33,645 nucleotides of DNA from Oscillospiraceae bacterium (GCA_029257695.1 JARIAU010000094.1:1-33645), one strand, 5' to 3'; positions 5,944-14,928 are shown, counted from the first letter of the stretch. Notes: generated from the sequence alone by a model not told the origin. A program made the numbers and translations.

Positions 5944-8730
5944 ATGAAATATGTGAAAGAAAAAATGCACAAAGGTATAGCAATGCTGCTGGCCCTTGCA
6001 ATGGTTGTCTCTTTGGGAGTGACTGTTCAGGCATCTGCTTATGAGCAGAAAATCGGCAAAGTCAAAGCCACCACGCTTTATGTGAGAGAAGGGCCGGGTA
6101 CAGGCTACGATAAAATGGGGTATGTACGGCAAAATTCCATGGTCACGATTGTAGATGAGGCCAACGCTTCGGATGGAGCGTTATGGTACAAAATCAAATT
6201 TGAAGGCAGCTATGGCTATGTTTCAGCAAGCTTTGTGGAGCTGGTTCCGGTGGATACCGGGGACACAGATTTTGAATCTACAATCAACCAGTTTCCGGAA
6301 AGTTACCGCAGTTCGCTGAGGGCCATCCATGCCCTTTACCCCAATTGGGTGTTCAAGCCCTTGTTCACCCATACAAATTGGGCGGATGCGTTGGCGGCAG
6401 AATCGAAGCTGGGACATTCCCTGGTGCATAAAAATACGATTTCCTCCTGGAAATCCACGGCGCCTGGGGCCTATGACTGGAGTACCGGTACATGGGTTGG
6501 GTTTGACGGACCCAGTTGGGTGCAGGCATCCGATGAAATTCTGGCCTATTATATGGATCCGAGAAGCTATCTGGACTCCAACTATGTGTTTGCATTTTTG
6601 GATTACAGTTATGATGCCAGCCAGACGCGGGAAGGGTTGGCCAATATTGTGAAGGGAACCTTTTTGAAGGGTGGCTTCACACAGGATGGAACGGAGTATT
6701 CGTATGTGGATGTGATTATGGATGCGGCATCCCGATACAGCATGAATCCCTATGTGTTGGCCACGATTATGCGGAATGAGTTGGGCGTTAACGGAAGCAA
6801 GAGCATCTCCGGTACGGTCCCGGGATACGAGGGGTATTATAATTACTATAATATCGGCGCGTATGCCACCAGTACGATGACGGCCATCCAACGAGGGTTG
6901 TGGTATGCAAAGGGAGGTAATGACGGATCTACCAGTTATAACCGCCCATGGAACAACCGCTATGATGCCATTCTGGGCGGGGCAAATTTCTATGCATCCA
7001 ACTATGTGGGGCATGGACAGAATACGGTCTATCTGAAGAAATTCAATGTGGTGGGCAGCGACAGATACCCCCCATACACCCACGAATATATGACCAATGT
7101 GACGGGTGCAGCCTCGGAAGGCTTCACACTTTCCAAGGCTTACGGAGAATCGGCCCGTGCCGAAAAGCTGATTTTCCAGATTCCGGTGTTCAATAATATG
7201 CCGGAGACTCCCTCGAAGAAGCCCACCGGAGACGGCAGTCCGAACAACAAACTGGCCAGTCTGACCGCAAATCAGGGTGAACTGACCCCTGCGTTTCATA
7301 TGGATACGCAGAGTTATGATCTGGTGCTGAATCCTGGAACAACGGAGTTTACGCTTTCTGCCACGGCACTGGATGCAAAAGCGACCATCCGAGGAACTGG
7401 AACCTATCAGTTGAAGGAGGGCGGTAATGACATTTCCGTCACAGTTACAGCACAAAATGGTCAAAAGCGTGTGTATACGGTCCATGCAGTTGTGGATCCG
7501 ACGGGAACTGGCAAAAAGGGCGAATGGAAGAAAAATGACACCGGATGGTGGTATGAGTATCCGGACGGCAGCTTTGAGGTCGATTGTTGGGCAGAAATTG
7601 AAGGTGTCTGGTATCATTTTGATGCCAAGGGCTATATGCAGACGGGTTGGCTGGAGGTTGACAGTCAGCGATACTATCTGGAACCCAATGGTCACATGGT
7701 GACTGGTTGGAAGCAGATTGATGAATGCTGGTATTACTTTGGCGACAATGGTTCTATGCAGACGGATTGGCAGAACATCAAGGGGTATTGGTACTATTTC
7801 TCACCCAGTGGAGATATGCAGATCGGTTGGCAGGAGATTGAAGATAAGCGGTACTATTTCGCCCCCAGCGGGTACATGGTGACTGGCTGGCAGGAGATCG
7901 AGGGCGAGCGGTACTACTTTGCTTCGGGCGGAGCTATGCAAGTTGGCTGGCAGGAGATCGACGGCAAACGGTACTATTTCTATGAGAACGGAGCCATGGC
8001 CAAGGATGCGTGGATTGACGGACAGTATGTGGACGGCTCCGGCGCATTGGTAGAAAAGCCGGCGGCAGCAGGCTGGCAGCAGAATGCCCATGGCTGGTGG
8101 TACAACGATGCCCAAGGGAACTATGTGACCGGTTGGAAGCAGATCAATGGTTACTGGTACTACTTTGCTGACAATGGGTATATGCAGACGGATTGGCAGA
8201 ACATCAAGGGGTATTGGTACTATTTCTCGCCCAGTGGAGATATGCAGATCGGTTGGCAGGAGATTAAGGACAAGCGGTACTATTTTGCTCCCAGCGGGTA
8301 CATGGTGACTGGCTGGCAGGAGATCGAGGGCAAGCGGTACTATTTTGCTCCCAGTGGGTATATGGTGACTGGCTGGCAGGAGATCGACGGCAAACGGTAC
8401 TATTTCTATGAGAACGGAGCCATGGCCAAGGATGTGTGGATTGACGGACAGTATGTGGATGGCTCCGGAGCATTGGCAGAAAAGCCGATTGCAACGGGCT
8501 GGCAGCAGAATGCCTATGGCTGGTGGTACAACGATGCCCAAGGGAACTATGTGACCGGTTGGAAGCAGATCAATGGTTACTGGTACTACTTTGCTGACAA
8601 TGGGTATATGCAGACCGGATGGCAGTGGATCGATGGCTCTTGCTACTACTTCTATCCCAGCGGATATATGGCAACCGACACTTGGATTGGAGACAGCTAT
8701 GTCAATGGTTCTGGTGTTTGGGTGCCATAA
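5944..8730 (+). CDS. Secreted cell-wall hydrolase: SH3 + glucosaminidase + cadherin-like domain + choline-binding repeats
   Basis: The product has 928 residues. A signal peptide (1-32, hydrophobic core LLALAMVVSLGV, ending ASA) is followed by an SH3b domain (about 36-97, TLYVREGPGTGY). A glucosaminidase-type domain (about 125-415) follows, with likely catalytic E279 in IMRNELG and the motifs YNYYNIGAY and YAKGG. A cadherin-like beta-sandwich spans about 436-519. From about 526 to the end there are about 19 choline-binding-type repeats of roughly 20 residues, pattern TGWxxIxGxxYYFxxxGxM. It most likely cleaves peptidoglycan glycan strands while the repeats hold it to choline or another wall ligand. 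ATG at 5944 has GGGGAG eight bases upstream. Repeats 4-10 and 11-17 are a recent tandem duplication. Exact bond specificity cannot be read. Confidence 0.88.
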   Translation: MKYVKEKMHKGIAMLLALAMVVSLGVTVQASAYEQKIGKVKATTLYVREGPGTGYDKMGYVRQNSMVTIVDEANASDGALWYKIKFEGSYGYVSASFVELVPVDTGDTDFESTINQFPESYRSSLRAIHALYPNWVFKPLFTHTNWADALAAESKLGHSLVHKNTISSWKSTAPGAYDWSTGTWVGFDGPSWVQASDEILAYYMDPRSYLDSNYVFAFLDYSYDASQTREGLANIVKGTFLKGGFTQDGTEYSYVDVIMDAASRYSMNPYVLATIMRNELGVNGSKSISGTVPGYEGYYNYYNIGAYATSTMTAIQRGLWYAKGGNDGSTSYNRPWNNRYDAILGGANFYASNYVGHGQNTVYLKKFNVVGSDRYPPYTHEYMTNVTGAASEGFTLSKAYGESARAEKLIFQIPVFNNMPETPSKKPTGDGSPNNKLASLTANQGELTPAFHMDTQSYDLVLNPGTTEFTLSATALDAKATIRGTGTYQLKEGGNDISVTVTAQNGQKRVYTVHAVVDPTGTGKKGEWKKNDTGWWYEYPDGSFEVDCWAEIEGVWYHFDAKGYMQTGWLEVDSQRYYLEPNGHMVTGWKQIDECWYYFGDNGSMQTDWQNIKGYWYYFSPSGDMQIGWQEIEDKRYYFAPSGYMVTGWQEIEGERYYFASGGAMQVGWQEIDGKRYYFYENGAMAKDAWIDGQYVDGSGALVEKPAAAGWQQNAHGWWYNDAQGNYVTGWKQINGYWYYFADNGYMQTDWQNIKGYWYYFSPSGDMQIGWQEIKDKRYYFAPSGYMVTGWQEIEGKRYYFAPSGYMVTGWQEIDGKRYYFYENGAMAKDVWIDGQYVDGSGALAEKPIATGWQQNAYGWWYNDAQGNYVTGWKQINGYWYYFADNGYMQTGWQWIDGSCYYFYPSGYMATDTWIGDSYVNGSGVWVP
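7757..8608 (+). repeat. Two tandem copies of a 426-bp coding repeat
   Basis: Unit 7757-8182 is repeated in register at 8183-8608. Long stretches are almost identical: 7757-7866 with 8183-8292, 7970-8060 with 8396-8486, and 8071-8182 with 8497-8608. Each unit encodes 142 residues, or seven choline-binding repeats. The copies differ most around the third repeat of the unit. Such repeats can expand or contract by recombination. Confidence 0.92.
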
Positions 8731-8830
8731 GAAAGAAATAGATTTTTGTATAAAAGGCGAATTGCGCTGCGGTTGTAAAGCAAGTCGGGATGTTGTCAGC
8801 CGGATTTTCATTTAGGAGGACATTCTGGAT

Positions 8831-10375
8831 ATGTGCCGAACGACCGCAGCGATAAGGAAGCGTAATATGAAACGATATTTGAAACGGGTATACGCCGTCG
8901 TGCTGATTTTGGCCATGACTGGTTCTGCGCTCGTGGTACAGGCCTCGGCGCTCGAAGGCAGAATTTCTGTTGCGGCCCCCACCGCCACGGTGGGAGAGAA
9001 CGTTACGGTCACGGTGTCTGCTGTTGTGGATAGCGGCATCAGTACGCTGGATGCGGAACTGAACTATGATGACACACGGCTGGAATTTTTGTCTGGCAGC
9101 AGTGGTGTAAGCGGTGGCTCCGGCAGCATTAGACTGTTCTATTGTTCGGAAGAAGAAACGACGAAGGTAGATTTTTCGTTGAAGTTCAAAGCGCAAGAAG
9201 CAGGGGATGCCGTCATTCGAATGACACATGGCGAGGCTACAGATCGAGAGGAAAACCCGGTTGTTTGCGGATTAGGCAGCGAAACAATGACCATTCATGC
9301 GTGTAAGCAGGATTCTTTTCCGTCTGCGCAGCGCTCTGCGGAGGCACGACTTTCTTCCTTAACGGTTAGTTCAGGCTCTTTGTCGCCTGCCTTTTCTCCT
9401 GATGTATACGATTATTCGGTCACGGTTGCGGCGGACACGGAATGCTTGGGAGTTTCAGTATCCACCTGTGATGGAAACGCACAGTACAGTATTTCCGGGA
9501 CCGAACTGTGTGTAGGGGAGAATCGCATTACCATTTCTGTTGTTGCGGAGGATGGAACGGAGGAAATCTATACGCTTTCGGTGAACCGACCGGAGCGAAA
9601 GCAGAAGCTGGAGACAGAACCAGGGGATCGGAGGCGGGCAGAGACTGACCGTATTTCCGTCACCGTGGGTGAACAAGTTCTCTATGTGTCAGAAAATTTG
9701 AACGGAATCGAACTTCCGGCAGGCTTTGAGCTGCGAACGGTTTTATATGCAAACCGGGAAGTTCCGGCAGCGGTTGGACTTGCAGATTCATTGACCTTGT
9801 TTTGGTTGGTCGATGAATCTGGAGCAAATGGTGCATTCTATGTGTTGGATGAAGCGGACGGTGGGTTTTATCCCTATCGTTGTATAGCCACCGAACAGAA
9901 GATGTTTGTCATACTCCCTTTGGGAGGTGATGTTGCTGCACCGGAAGGGTTCGAAGAGGCTGCCATCACCATTGGTGAAGAGAATTATCCCTGCTGGAAG
10001 GATGAGCGTAATCCAGAAAGCGTGTTTGTGCTGCTGTATGCGAGGAACGGGGACGGACAGACTGGTTTTTATCGCTACGATCCAGTGGAAGAGACCATGC
10101 AGCGTTGGCTGGAAGGAGACATAAACGGGATGACGCAGAATCCGGACGCCAATGTTCGCTTGGATCAAGGAACGGAAGAAACGATCAAAGCCAATGAAAT
10201 GGTATTTGAGTACGGCAAAATGATGATTCGCCTTTTGAGTGCAGTGGCTGCCGTAGAGCTGGTGCTGTTAATTGGAGTGATTTATGCGCTGATCAAACGC
10301 AGTCGTAAAAATGCAACTGTCTCCGAGTGCCCGGAGAACAAGGCAGTTGGGGATGAGCAAGACCGACAGGATTGA
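8831..10375 (+). CDS. Membrane-anchored surface protein with cohesin and cadherin-like domains
   Basis: The product has 514 residues. AGGAGGA lies 10 bases before ATG 8831; ATG 8867, with AAGGAAG six bases upstream, is an equally possible start and gives a cleaner signal peptide (MKRYLKRVYAVVLILAMTGS). A beta-rich domain at about 44-155 has the cohesin pattern: VAAPTATVGENVTVTVSA, then LDAELNYDDTRLEF, then VDFSLKFKA. A cadherin-like beta-sandwich follows at about 172-257 (LSSLTVSSGSLSPAFSPDVY), then a region of unknown fold with two Cys, and a C-terminal membrane helix (about 464-486) followed by the basic KRSRKN. Cohesins bind dockerins, so this may be a surface docking protein; no dockerin is encoded in the window. 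It follows the autolysin by 100 bases and may be co-transcribed. Confidence 0.75.
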   Translation: MCRTTAAIRKRNMKRYLKRVYAVVLILAMTGSALVVQASALEGRISVAAPTATVGENVTVTVSAVVDSGISTLDAELNYDDTRLEFLSGSSGVSGGSGSIRLFYCSEEETTKVDFSLKFKAQEAGDAVIRMTHGEATDREENPVVCGLGSETMTIHACKQDSFPSAQRSAEARLSSLTVSSGSLSPAFSPDVYDYSVTVAADTECLGVSVSTCDGNAQYSISGTELCVGENRITISVVAEDGTEEIYTLSVNRPERKQKLETEPGDRRRAETDRISVTVGEQVLYVSENLNGIELPAGFELRTVLYANREVPAAVGLADSLTLFWLVDESGANGAFYVLDEADGGFYPYRCIATEQKMFVILPLGGDVAAPEGFEEAAITIGEENYPCWKDERNPESVFVLLYARNGDGQTGFYRYDPVEETMQRWLEGDINGMTQNPDANVRLDQGTEETIKANEMVFEYGKMMIRLLSAVAAVELVLLIGVIYALIKRSRKNATVSECPENKAVGDEQDRQD

Positions 10376-10385
10376 ACGAAGTGCG

Positions 10386-10426
10386 GCAAACCGCCTGTAT
10401 CCTTGGATACAGGCGGTTTGCGTTTA
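10386..10426 (+). terminator. Terminator after the cohesin protein gene
   Basis: GCAAACCGCCTGTATCC and its exact complement form a 17-bp stem with a tiny loop, followed by GTTTAT. Confidence 0.85.
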
Positions 10427-10462
10427 TAATTCGACAGACTTAATTAAGATTCGGAAAAAAGG

Positions 10463-10490
10463 TTGCAATTTTTCAAGAGCTTGGTAAAAT
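10463..10490 (+). promoter_or_regulatory. Promoter of the P-type ATPase / LCP operon
   Basis: TTGCAA at 10463-10468 and TAAAAT at 10485-10490 have a 16-base spacer, about 50 bases before the start codon. Confidence 0.6.
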
Positions 10491-10542
10491 AGCTAGTGTC
10501 TGTTTCTATACAGAAAACCATGTTCGGATGGAGATGTACCGA

Positions 10543-13038
10543 ATGAACAAGGAACATGACAAAGCAAAAAAACGAACCGAACGAGGAACAAAAACGATAA
10601 AATCAGATGCTCCGGTGCGACGGAGGAGTCTTCCGGTGATTGAGGCAGACCCGCAACGGGGGTTGACAGCGGAGCAGGTCAAGATGCGCCAAGCGGAAGG
10701 ATATTCCAATGCTCCGGTGGAGTCCAATTCCAAATCGGTGTCGGATATCATCCGCTCCCATGTGCTGACTTATTTCAACCTCGTCTTTTTTGTGCTGGCA
10801 GCTGCAGTGATTCTGGTAGGTGCTTGGCAGAATCTGACCTTTATGGGGGTAGTGATTGCCAATATTATTATTGGAATCGTTCAGGAGCTGCGCAGCAAAA
10901 AGAAGTTGGATGAATTGAATCTTCTGGCTGCGCCGCAGGCTTGCGTGGTGCGGGATGGTGCCGAAACGGTTATTTCCGTCCATGATGCGGTGCGAGATGA
11001 CATCGCAGTATTCCGAGCAGGAGACCAGATCTATGCGGATGCAGTGATCGTAGAAGGGGACTGTCTGGTGAATGAGTCCCTTTTGACCGGTGAAGCAGAT
11101 GAACTGCCCAAGGTGCGGGAAGATACACTGATGTCCGGCTCCTTCCTGGTGTCTGGCCAATGCCGTGCCCGACTGACTGCCGTAGGCACAGATTCCTATG
11201 TGTCCAAGCTCAGCTTGCAGGCAAAAAAACAGAAGCAGCCGCCCCAATCAGAAATGATGCGGTCTCTGTCTTTGTTGGTTAAGAGTATTGGTATTGTCAT
11301 CATTCCGTTGGGAGCGCTGATGGCGTTTAAAGAAATTGCAGTGCTGGGCAATTCCGTTCAGTCCGGCGTTGTGTCCACGGTAGGCTCGCTGGTGGGTATG
11401 ATCCCAGAGGGACTGTATCTATTGACTTCGTTGGCCTTGGTGGCCGGTGTGCTCCGGCTGTCCCAGCGCAACACCTTGGTGCATGAGATGGGATGTATTG
11501 AAACGCTGGCTCGGGTGGATACCCTGTGCGTCGATAAAACCGGCACGATTACGGAACCGGAAATGCAGGTGCAAGACCTGGTTGTAATGGATGACACCAT
11601 GGGATCGGAGGAAGAAGTTCGTCAGATTCTCAGCGATTATGTGGATGCGATGGAGGCGGACAACGAGACCATGGTGGCGCTGAAAAAAGCGTATCAGGAA
11701 GCACCATCTCGGGTGCCGATGCGGATAATGCCGTTTACTTCTCGAAAAAAATACGGTGGGGTCGCCTTTGAAAAAGGAGAATCCTACTTGCTGGGCGCTC
11801 CGGAACCGATTTTGGGGCAGAAATATGAGACCTATGCAGAGGAAATCGAGTCCTATGCATCGACGGGCTGCCGTGTTCTGCTGCTTGCCGGATACGATGG
11901 CCCGATGGGTGACGAACTGCTGTCGGGTGAAGTGATGCCCCTTGCGTTGATTTTGCTGGGAAATAAACTCCGCAAGGGAGCGAAAAATACATTCCGCTAT
12001 TTTACGGAACAGGGTGTTACGGTGAAGGTGATTTCCGGCGATCATCCTACCACTGTGTCGGAGGTGGCCTCCCGGGCAGCGATTCCAAATTCGGACGCTT
12101 ATGTGGATGCTCGAACGCTTGTGACAGACGAGCAGATTGCAGAAGCTGCACTGAAATACACCGTGTTTGGCCGTGTCACACCGGAGCAGAAGCGAAAACT
12201 GGTCCGGGCCATGCATCAGGCGGGACACACCGTTGCCATGACGGGGGACGGCGTAAACGATGTTTTGGCACTGAAGGAAGCGGACTGTTCCGTTGCCATG
12301 GCTTCCGGCAGCCCGGTGGCCAGCCAGGTCAGCCACATTGTTCTGATGAATTCGGATTTCTCGTCCATGCCATCGGTTGTGGCTGAAGGAAGACGGATCA
12401 TCAATAATATCGAACGATCCGCCTCGCTCTATTTGGTGAAAAACTTGTTTTCCCTGTGTTTGGCGGTTATTTCGCTGCTATTTACCTTCCAATACCCCAT
12501 TTCGGCAGCGCAGATGTCGCTGGTTTCCGTGGTCACCATTGGCATTCCGTCTTTTGTAATGGCAATGGAGCCGAACAACACGATGATTCGAGGGCATTTT
12601 CTGTCCAATGCGGTCTATCGTGCCATACCGTCAGCACTGAGTGATTTGGTGTTGTGTATCGGTGTGGTGCTATTTTACCGGGTGTTTGGTTTGTCGGGCG
12701 AAGAGCTTGGCACCATCTGCACCTTGGTGATTGGTGTGGTTGGTCTGCTGATGGTCCATCGCACCAGTAAGCCTTACACACAGCTGCGAAAGCTGCTGAT
12801 GGGTGTTTGTGTTGGCTTGTTCTGCATTTCCGCCATCGGGATGCAGTCGTTCTTTACCATCAATTTGAAGATGAGTCCCGGTGCATGGCTGGTGCTCGTC
12901 GTCTTCCTGCTGCTGGCATTTGAGGTTTCCCTGTCGGCCCATACGATGGTGACGGGAATCTACCGTGTCGTGCAGCATGTTAAAACACATATGGCTCGTT
13001 TCGGGGAAAAAGCCGGGCGGCATAGTGAAAAGGAGTAA
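10543..13038 (+). CDS. Cation-translocating P-type ATPase, CtpE-like (probable Ca2+ transporter)
   Basis: The 831-residue product has all P-type ATPase landmarks: actuator motif TGEAD (T182-G183-E184), membrane motif IPEGL (287-291), phosphorylation site D331 in CVDKTGTITEPE, and hinge motif TGDGVNDVLALKEAD (567-581). It lacks N-terminal metal-binding CxxC domains. The PEGL ion site with the following LTSLALVAGVLRLS, and a short nucleotide domain, resemble the CtpE group, for which Ca2+ uptake has been reported in mycobacteria; the ion here is inferred. About ten membrane helices are visible. ATG 10543 is preceded by GGAG with proper spacing; in-frame ATG 10528 has no ribosome site. The stop lies 5 bases before the LCP start, so the two are co-transcribed. 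Confidence 0.88.
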   Translation: MNKEHDKAKKRTERGTKTIKSDAPVRRRSLPVIEADPQRGLTAEQVKMRQAEGYSNAPVESNSKSVSDIIRSHVLTYFNLVFFVLAAAVILVGAWQNLTFMGVVIANIIIGIVQELRSKKKLDELNLLAAPQACVVRDGAETVISVHDAVRDDIAVFRAGDQIYADAVIVEGDCLVNESLLTGEADELPKVREDTLMSGSFLVSGQCRARLTAVGTDSYVSKLSLQAKKQKQPPQSEMMRSLSLLVKSIGIVIIPLGALMAFKEIAVLGNSVQSGVVSTVGSLVGMIPEGLYLLTSLALVAGVLRLSQRNTLVHEMGCIETLARVDTLCVDKTGTITEPEMQVQDLVVMDDTMGSEEEVRQILSDYVDAMEADNETMVALKKAYQEAPSRVPMRIMPFTSRKKYGGVAFEKGESYLLGAPEPILGQKYETYAEEIESYASTGCRVLLLAGYDGPMGDELLSGEVMPLALILLGNKLRKGAKNTFRYFTEQGVTVKVISGDHPTTVSEVASRAAIPNSDAYVDARTLVTDEQIAEAALKYTVFGRVTPEQKRKLVRAMHQAGHTVAMTGDGVNDVLALKEADCSVAMASGSPVASQVSHIVLMNSDFSSMPSVVAEGRRIINNIERSASLYLVKNLFSLCLAVISLLFTFQYPISAAQMSLVSVVTIGIPSFVMAMEPNNTMIRGHFLSNAVYRAIPSALSDLVLCIGVVLFYRVFGLSGEELGTICTLVIGVVGLLMVHRTSKPYTQLRKLLMGVCVGLFCISAIGMQSFFTINLKMSPGAWLVLVVFLLLAFEVSLSAHTMVTGIYRVVQHVKTHMARFGEKAGRHSEKE

Positions 13039-13043
13039 TGTTC

Positions 13044-14738
13044 ATGAGCAAAGAAGAATATGTACCCAAGCGTTCCTCAAACGGCAGCCGTGTTGCGGAT
13101 ACCCGCAGCGGCAGAGAGCGAAAGGCAGCTCGGGAAGAACCGGTGCGTCGTGCGGCTCCGGCTGCATCCCGTCCAGTCCGTGAAAACGAGGGACACAAGG
13201 CCAAATCTTCTGGCCACGGACCTTCCGGAGGTGGTTCCAATGGCGGAAAACCGCCCAAGCGTCCGCCGCAGGAAAAGAAAAAGCGTAGATTTACCGGTGT
13301 CGGACTGCTGATGTCCATTGCTATGCTGCTGCTGGAGGTGGCTTTTGGTGTGTTCTTGATGTCCACCAAGCTGCTGCCCTTGAAGCTGCTGGCCGTTGTG
13401 TATGTGCTGTTGTTCTTGCTTTGGCTGGTTTTGGCCGTGCTGATTTTGGATCACCGCAAAAAAGGTCGCTTTATTACCGGATGTGTGATTAGCGTGTTGA
13501 TGGCCGGGTTGCTGCTGGGCGGCGGTTACGCCATCTATACCGGTGTGATTACGGTGAAGAACAACACCGGTGCCAATACGGAAGTGTCTCATATTGGCGT
13601 GTATATTCGTGTGGATGACAAGGCACAGAATTTGGAGGATGCCAAGGATTATAAGTTTGGTGTCCTGACCACGCTGGACCGGGAAAATGTGAATCACTCC
13701 ATTGAGAATATCAACACCCAGTTGGAAACGAATATCAATGTGTCGGAGTATGAGGAGATCGGTGAGTTGATCACGGCACTGCGCAGCAGAAAGATTGATG
13801 CCATCGTTTTGAATGATGCTTACATTCAGATGCTGGAGGAGAGCGAAGGGTTTGAAAGCATTCGTTCGGAGATCCGTGAGCTGACACAAGTGAAGATCGA
13901 AAAGCAGGTGGAGGGACAAGCAGGTGGGAATGCAGCAGATACCGGCCATGTGTTCACCATGTTTATCAGCGGCATTGACAGCCGAACCGGTCTGGTGGCT
14001 AAGAGCCATAGCGATGTCAATATTATCGCTACGGTCAACACGGAGACCCATCAGATTTTCCTGCTCTCCACGCCCAGAGATTATTATGTGCCTTTGTCCA
14101 TTTCTAAGGGTGTGCCGGATAAGCTGACTCATGCCGGTATTTACGGCATCAATGTTTGTATTGACACGCTTTCGATGCTGTATGATACGAAGTTGGACTA
14201 CTATTTCCGTATCAACTTCTCTGGCTTTGAGGATGTTGTCGATGCGATCGGCGGCGTTAAGGTGTATAATGATTATCCCTTCACAGCGGAGGGAATCCGG
14301 TTCGATAAGGGTTACAGCGTGCTGAATGGGCGTGAGGCGCTGCTGTTTGCTCGTGAGCGCAAGTCGTATCCGGACGGAGATGCTCATCGTGCCAGAAATC
14401 AGATGCAGTTGATTCAGGTGATGTTTGATAAGTGCACCTCGCCTGATATTCTGGCCAAGTACACGGACATTATGAAAGCTGTGGATGGATGCTTTGAGAC
14501 TTCCATGCCCTATGACAAGCTGGCAGAGCTGGTTCGGAATCAGCTGAGCAGCAATGCGCAGTGGGAGGTTATCAGCTATGCGGTTTCCGGCACGGGTGCA
14601 AAGCGGAAGCCTTACTCCATGAGCTCTAAGGCTTATGTTATGCTTCCGGATATGAGCACGGTCGAGACGGCAAAGAATCTGATCAATCAGATGTATCGGG
14701 ACGAGCGGATCGTCGCTCCGCCCCCTGCCGCAGAGTGA
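13044..14738 (+). CDS. LytR-CpsA-Psr (LCP) family wall-polymer transferase with three N-terminal membrane helices
   Basis: The product has 564 residues. LCP enzymes attach teichoic acids or capsule-like polymers from undecaprenyl carriers to peptidoglycan on the outer face of the membrane. The cytoplasmic N-terminus (1-85) is very rich in Arg, Lys, Pro and Gly. Three hydrophobic helices follow (about 88-108, 113-135 and 143-165). A globular region at about 180-295 resembles a solute-binding-protein lobe (YKFGVLTTLDREN; ALRSRKIDAIVLNDAY). The LCP domain runs from about 300 to 495, with SGIDSR, the Asp of SHSDVNII, the Arg of LLSTPRDYYV, and FARERKSYPDGD. ATG 13044 has AAGGAG eight bases upstream; ATG 13038 is too close to it. 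It lies in an operon with the P-type ATPase. Confidence 0.92.
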   Translation: MSKEEYVPKRSSNGSRVADTRSGRERKAAREEPVRRAAPAASRPVRENEGHKAKSSGHGPSGGGSNGGKPPKRPPQEKKKRRFTGVGLLMSIAMLLLEVAFGVFLMSTKLLPLKLLAVVYVLLFLLWLVLAVLILDHRKKGRFITGCVISVLMAGLLLGGGYAIYTGVITVKNNTGANTEVSHIGVYIRVDDKAQNLEDAKDYKFGVLTTLDRENVNHSIENINTQLETNINVSEYEEIGELITALRSRKIDAIVLNDAYIQMLEESEGFESIRSEIRELTQVKIEKQVEGQAGGNAADTGHVFTMFISGIDSRTGLVAKSHSDVNIIATVNTETHQIFLLSTPRDYYVPLSISKGVPDKLTHAGIYGINVCIDTLSMLYDTKLDYYFRINFSGFEDVVDAIGGVKVYNDYPFTAEGIRFDKGYSVLNGREALLFARERKSYPDGDAHRARNQMQLIQVMFDKCTSPDILAKYTDIMKAVDGCFETSMPYDKLAELVRNQLSSNAQWEVISYAVSGTGAKRKPYSMSSKAYVMLPDMSTVETAKNLINQMYRDERIVAPPPAAE

Positions 14739-14756
14739 TAAAACGAAGTTGTTTTG

Positions 14757-14793
14757 GCAGCAGATCCTGCAATGCAGGATCTGCTGCTTTTTT
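14757..14793 (+). terminator. Terminator after the LCP gene
   Basis: GCAGCAGATCCTGCA and its complement form a 15-bp stem with a one-base gap at the apex, followed by six T residues. Confidence 0.92.
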
Positions 14794-14890
14794 CGTAAAT
14801 GAAGGTAGGAAAAGGCAAATACAAGCGCAGTTATTTGGGATGAATGCAATAAAAATGGCAAAAATAGAAATGGCGAGGCGGAGTTATGTT

Positions 14891-14928
14891 TGTAAAATAT
14901 ATGTAAAAAGGATGTAAAATGAAGTAAA
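14891..14928 (-). promoter_or_regulatory. Phased TTTACA direct repeats, candidate PhoP box
   Basis: On the plus strand TGTAAA occurs at 14891, 14902 and 14913, and AGTAAA at 14923, with offsets of 11, 11 and 10 bases. Read on the minus strand this is three TTTACA and one TTTACT. B. subtilis PhoP binds direct TT(A/C/T)ACA-type repeats spaced about 11 bases apart, and the next gene is a phosphate transporter. Two weaker GTAAA copies lie at 14966 and 14975. The array ends about 85 bases before the -35 box, further than in typical activated promoters. The rest of the 383-base gap between genes is AT-rich and holds only the terminator and the promoter. Confidence 0.5.

Noticed and set aside
6223-7695. 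490-codon open frame on the minus strand
   Set aside because: It lies entirely antisense to the glucosaminidase gene, has unnatural composition (rich in Ile, His and Arg), no ribosome site and no recognisable motif.
7801-8811. 336-codon open frame on the minus strand with internal repeats
   Set aside because: Its repeats are just the complement of the choline-binding repeats; there is no ribosome site.
13077-14861. 594-codon open frame on the minus strand
   Set aside because: It is antisense to the LCP gene, extremely rich in His, Gln and Ile, crosses the terminator hairpin and has no motif; the LCP reading is unambiguous.
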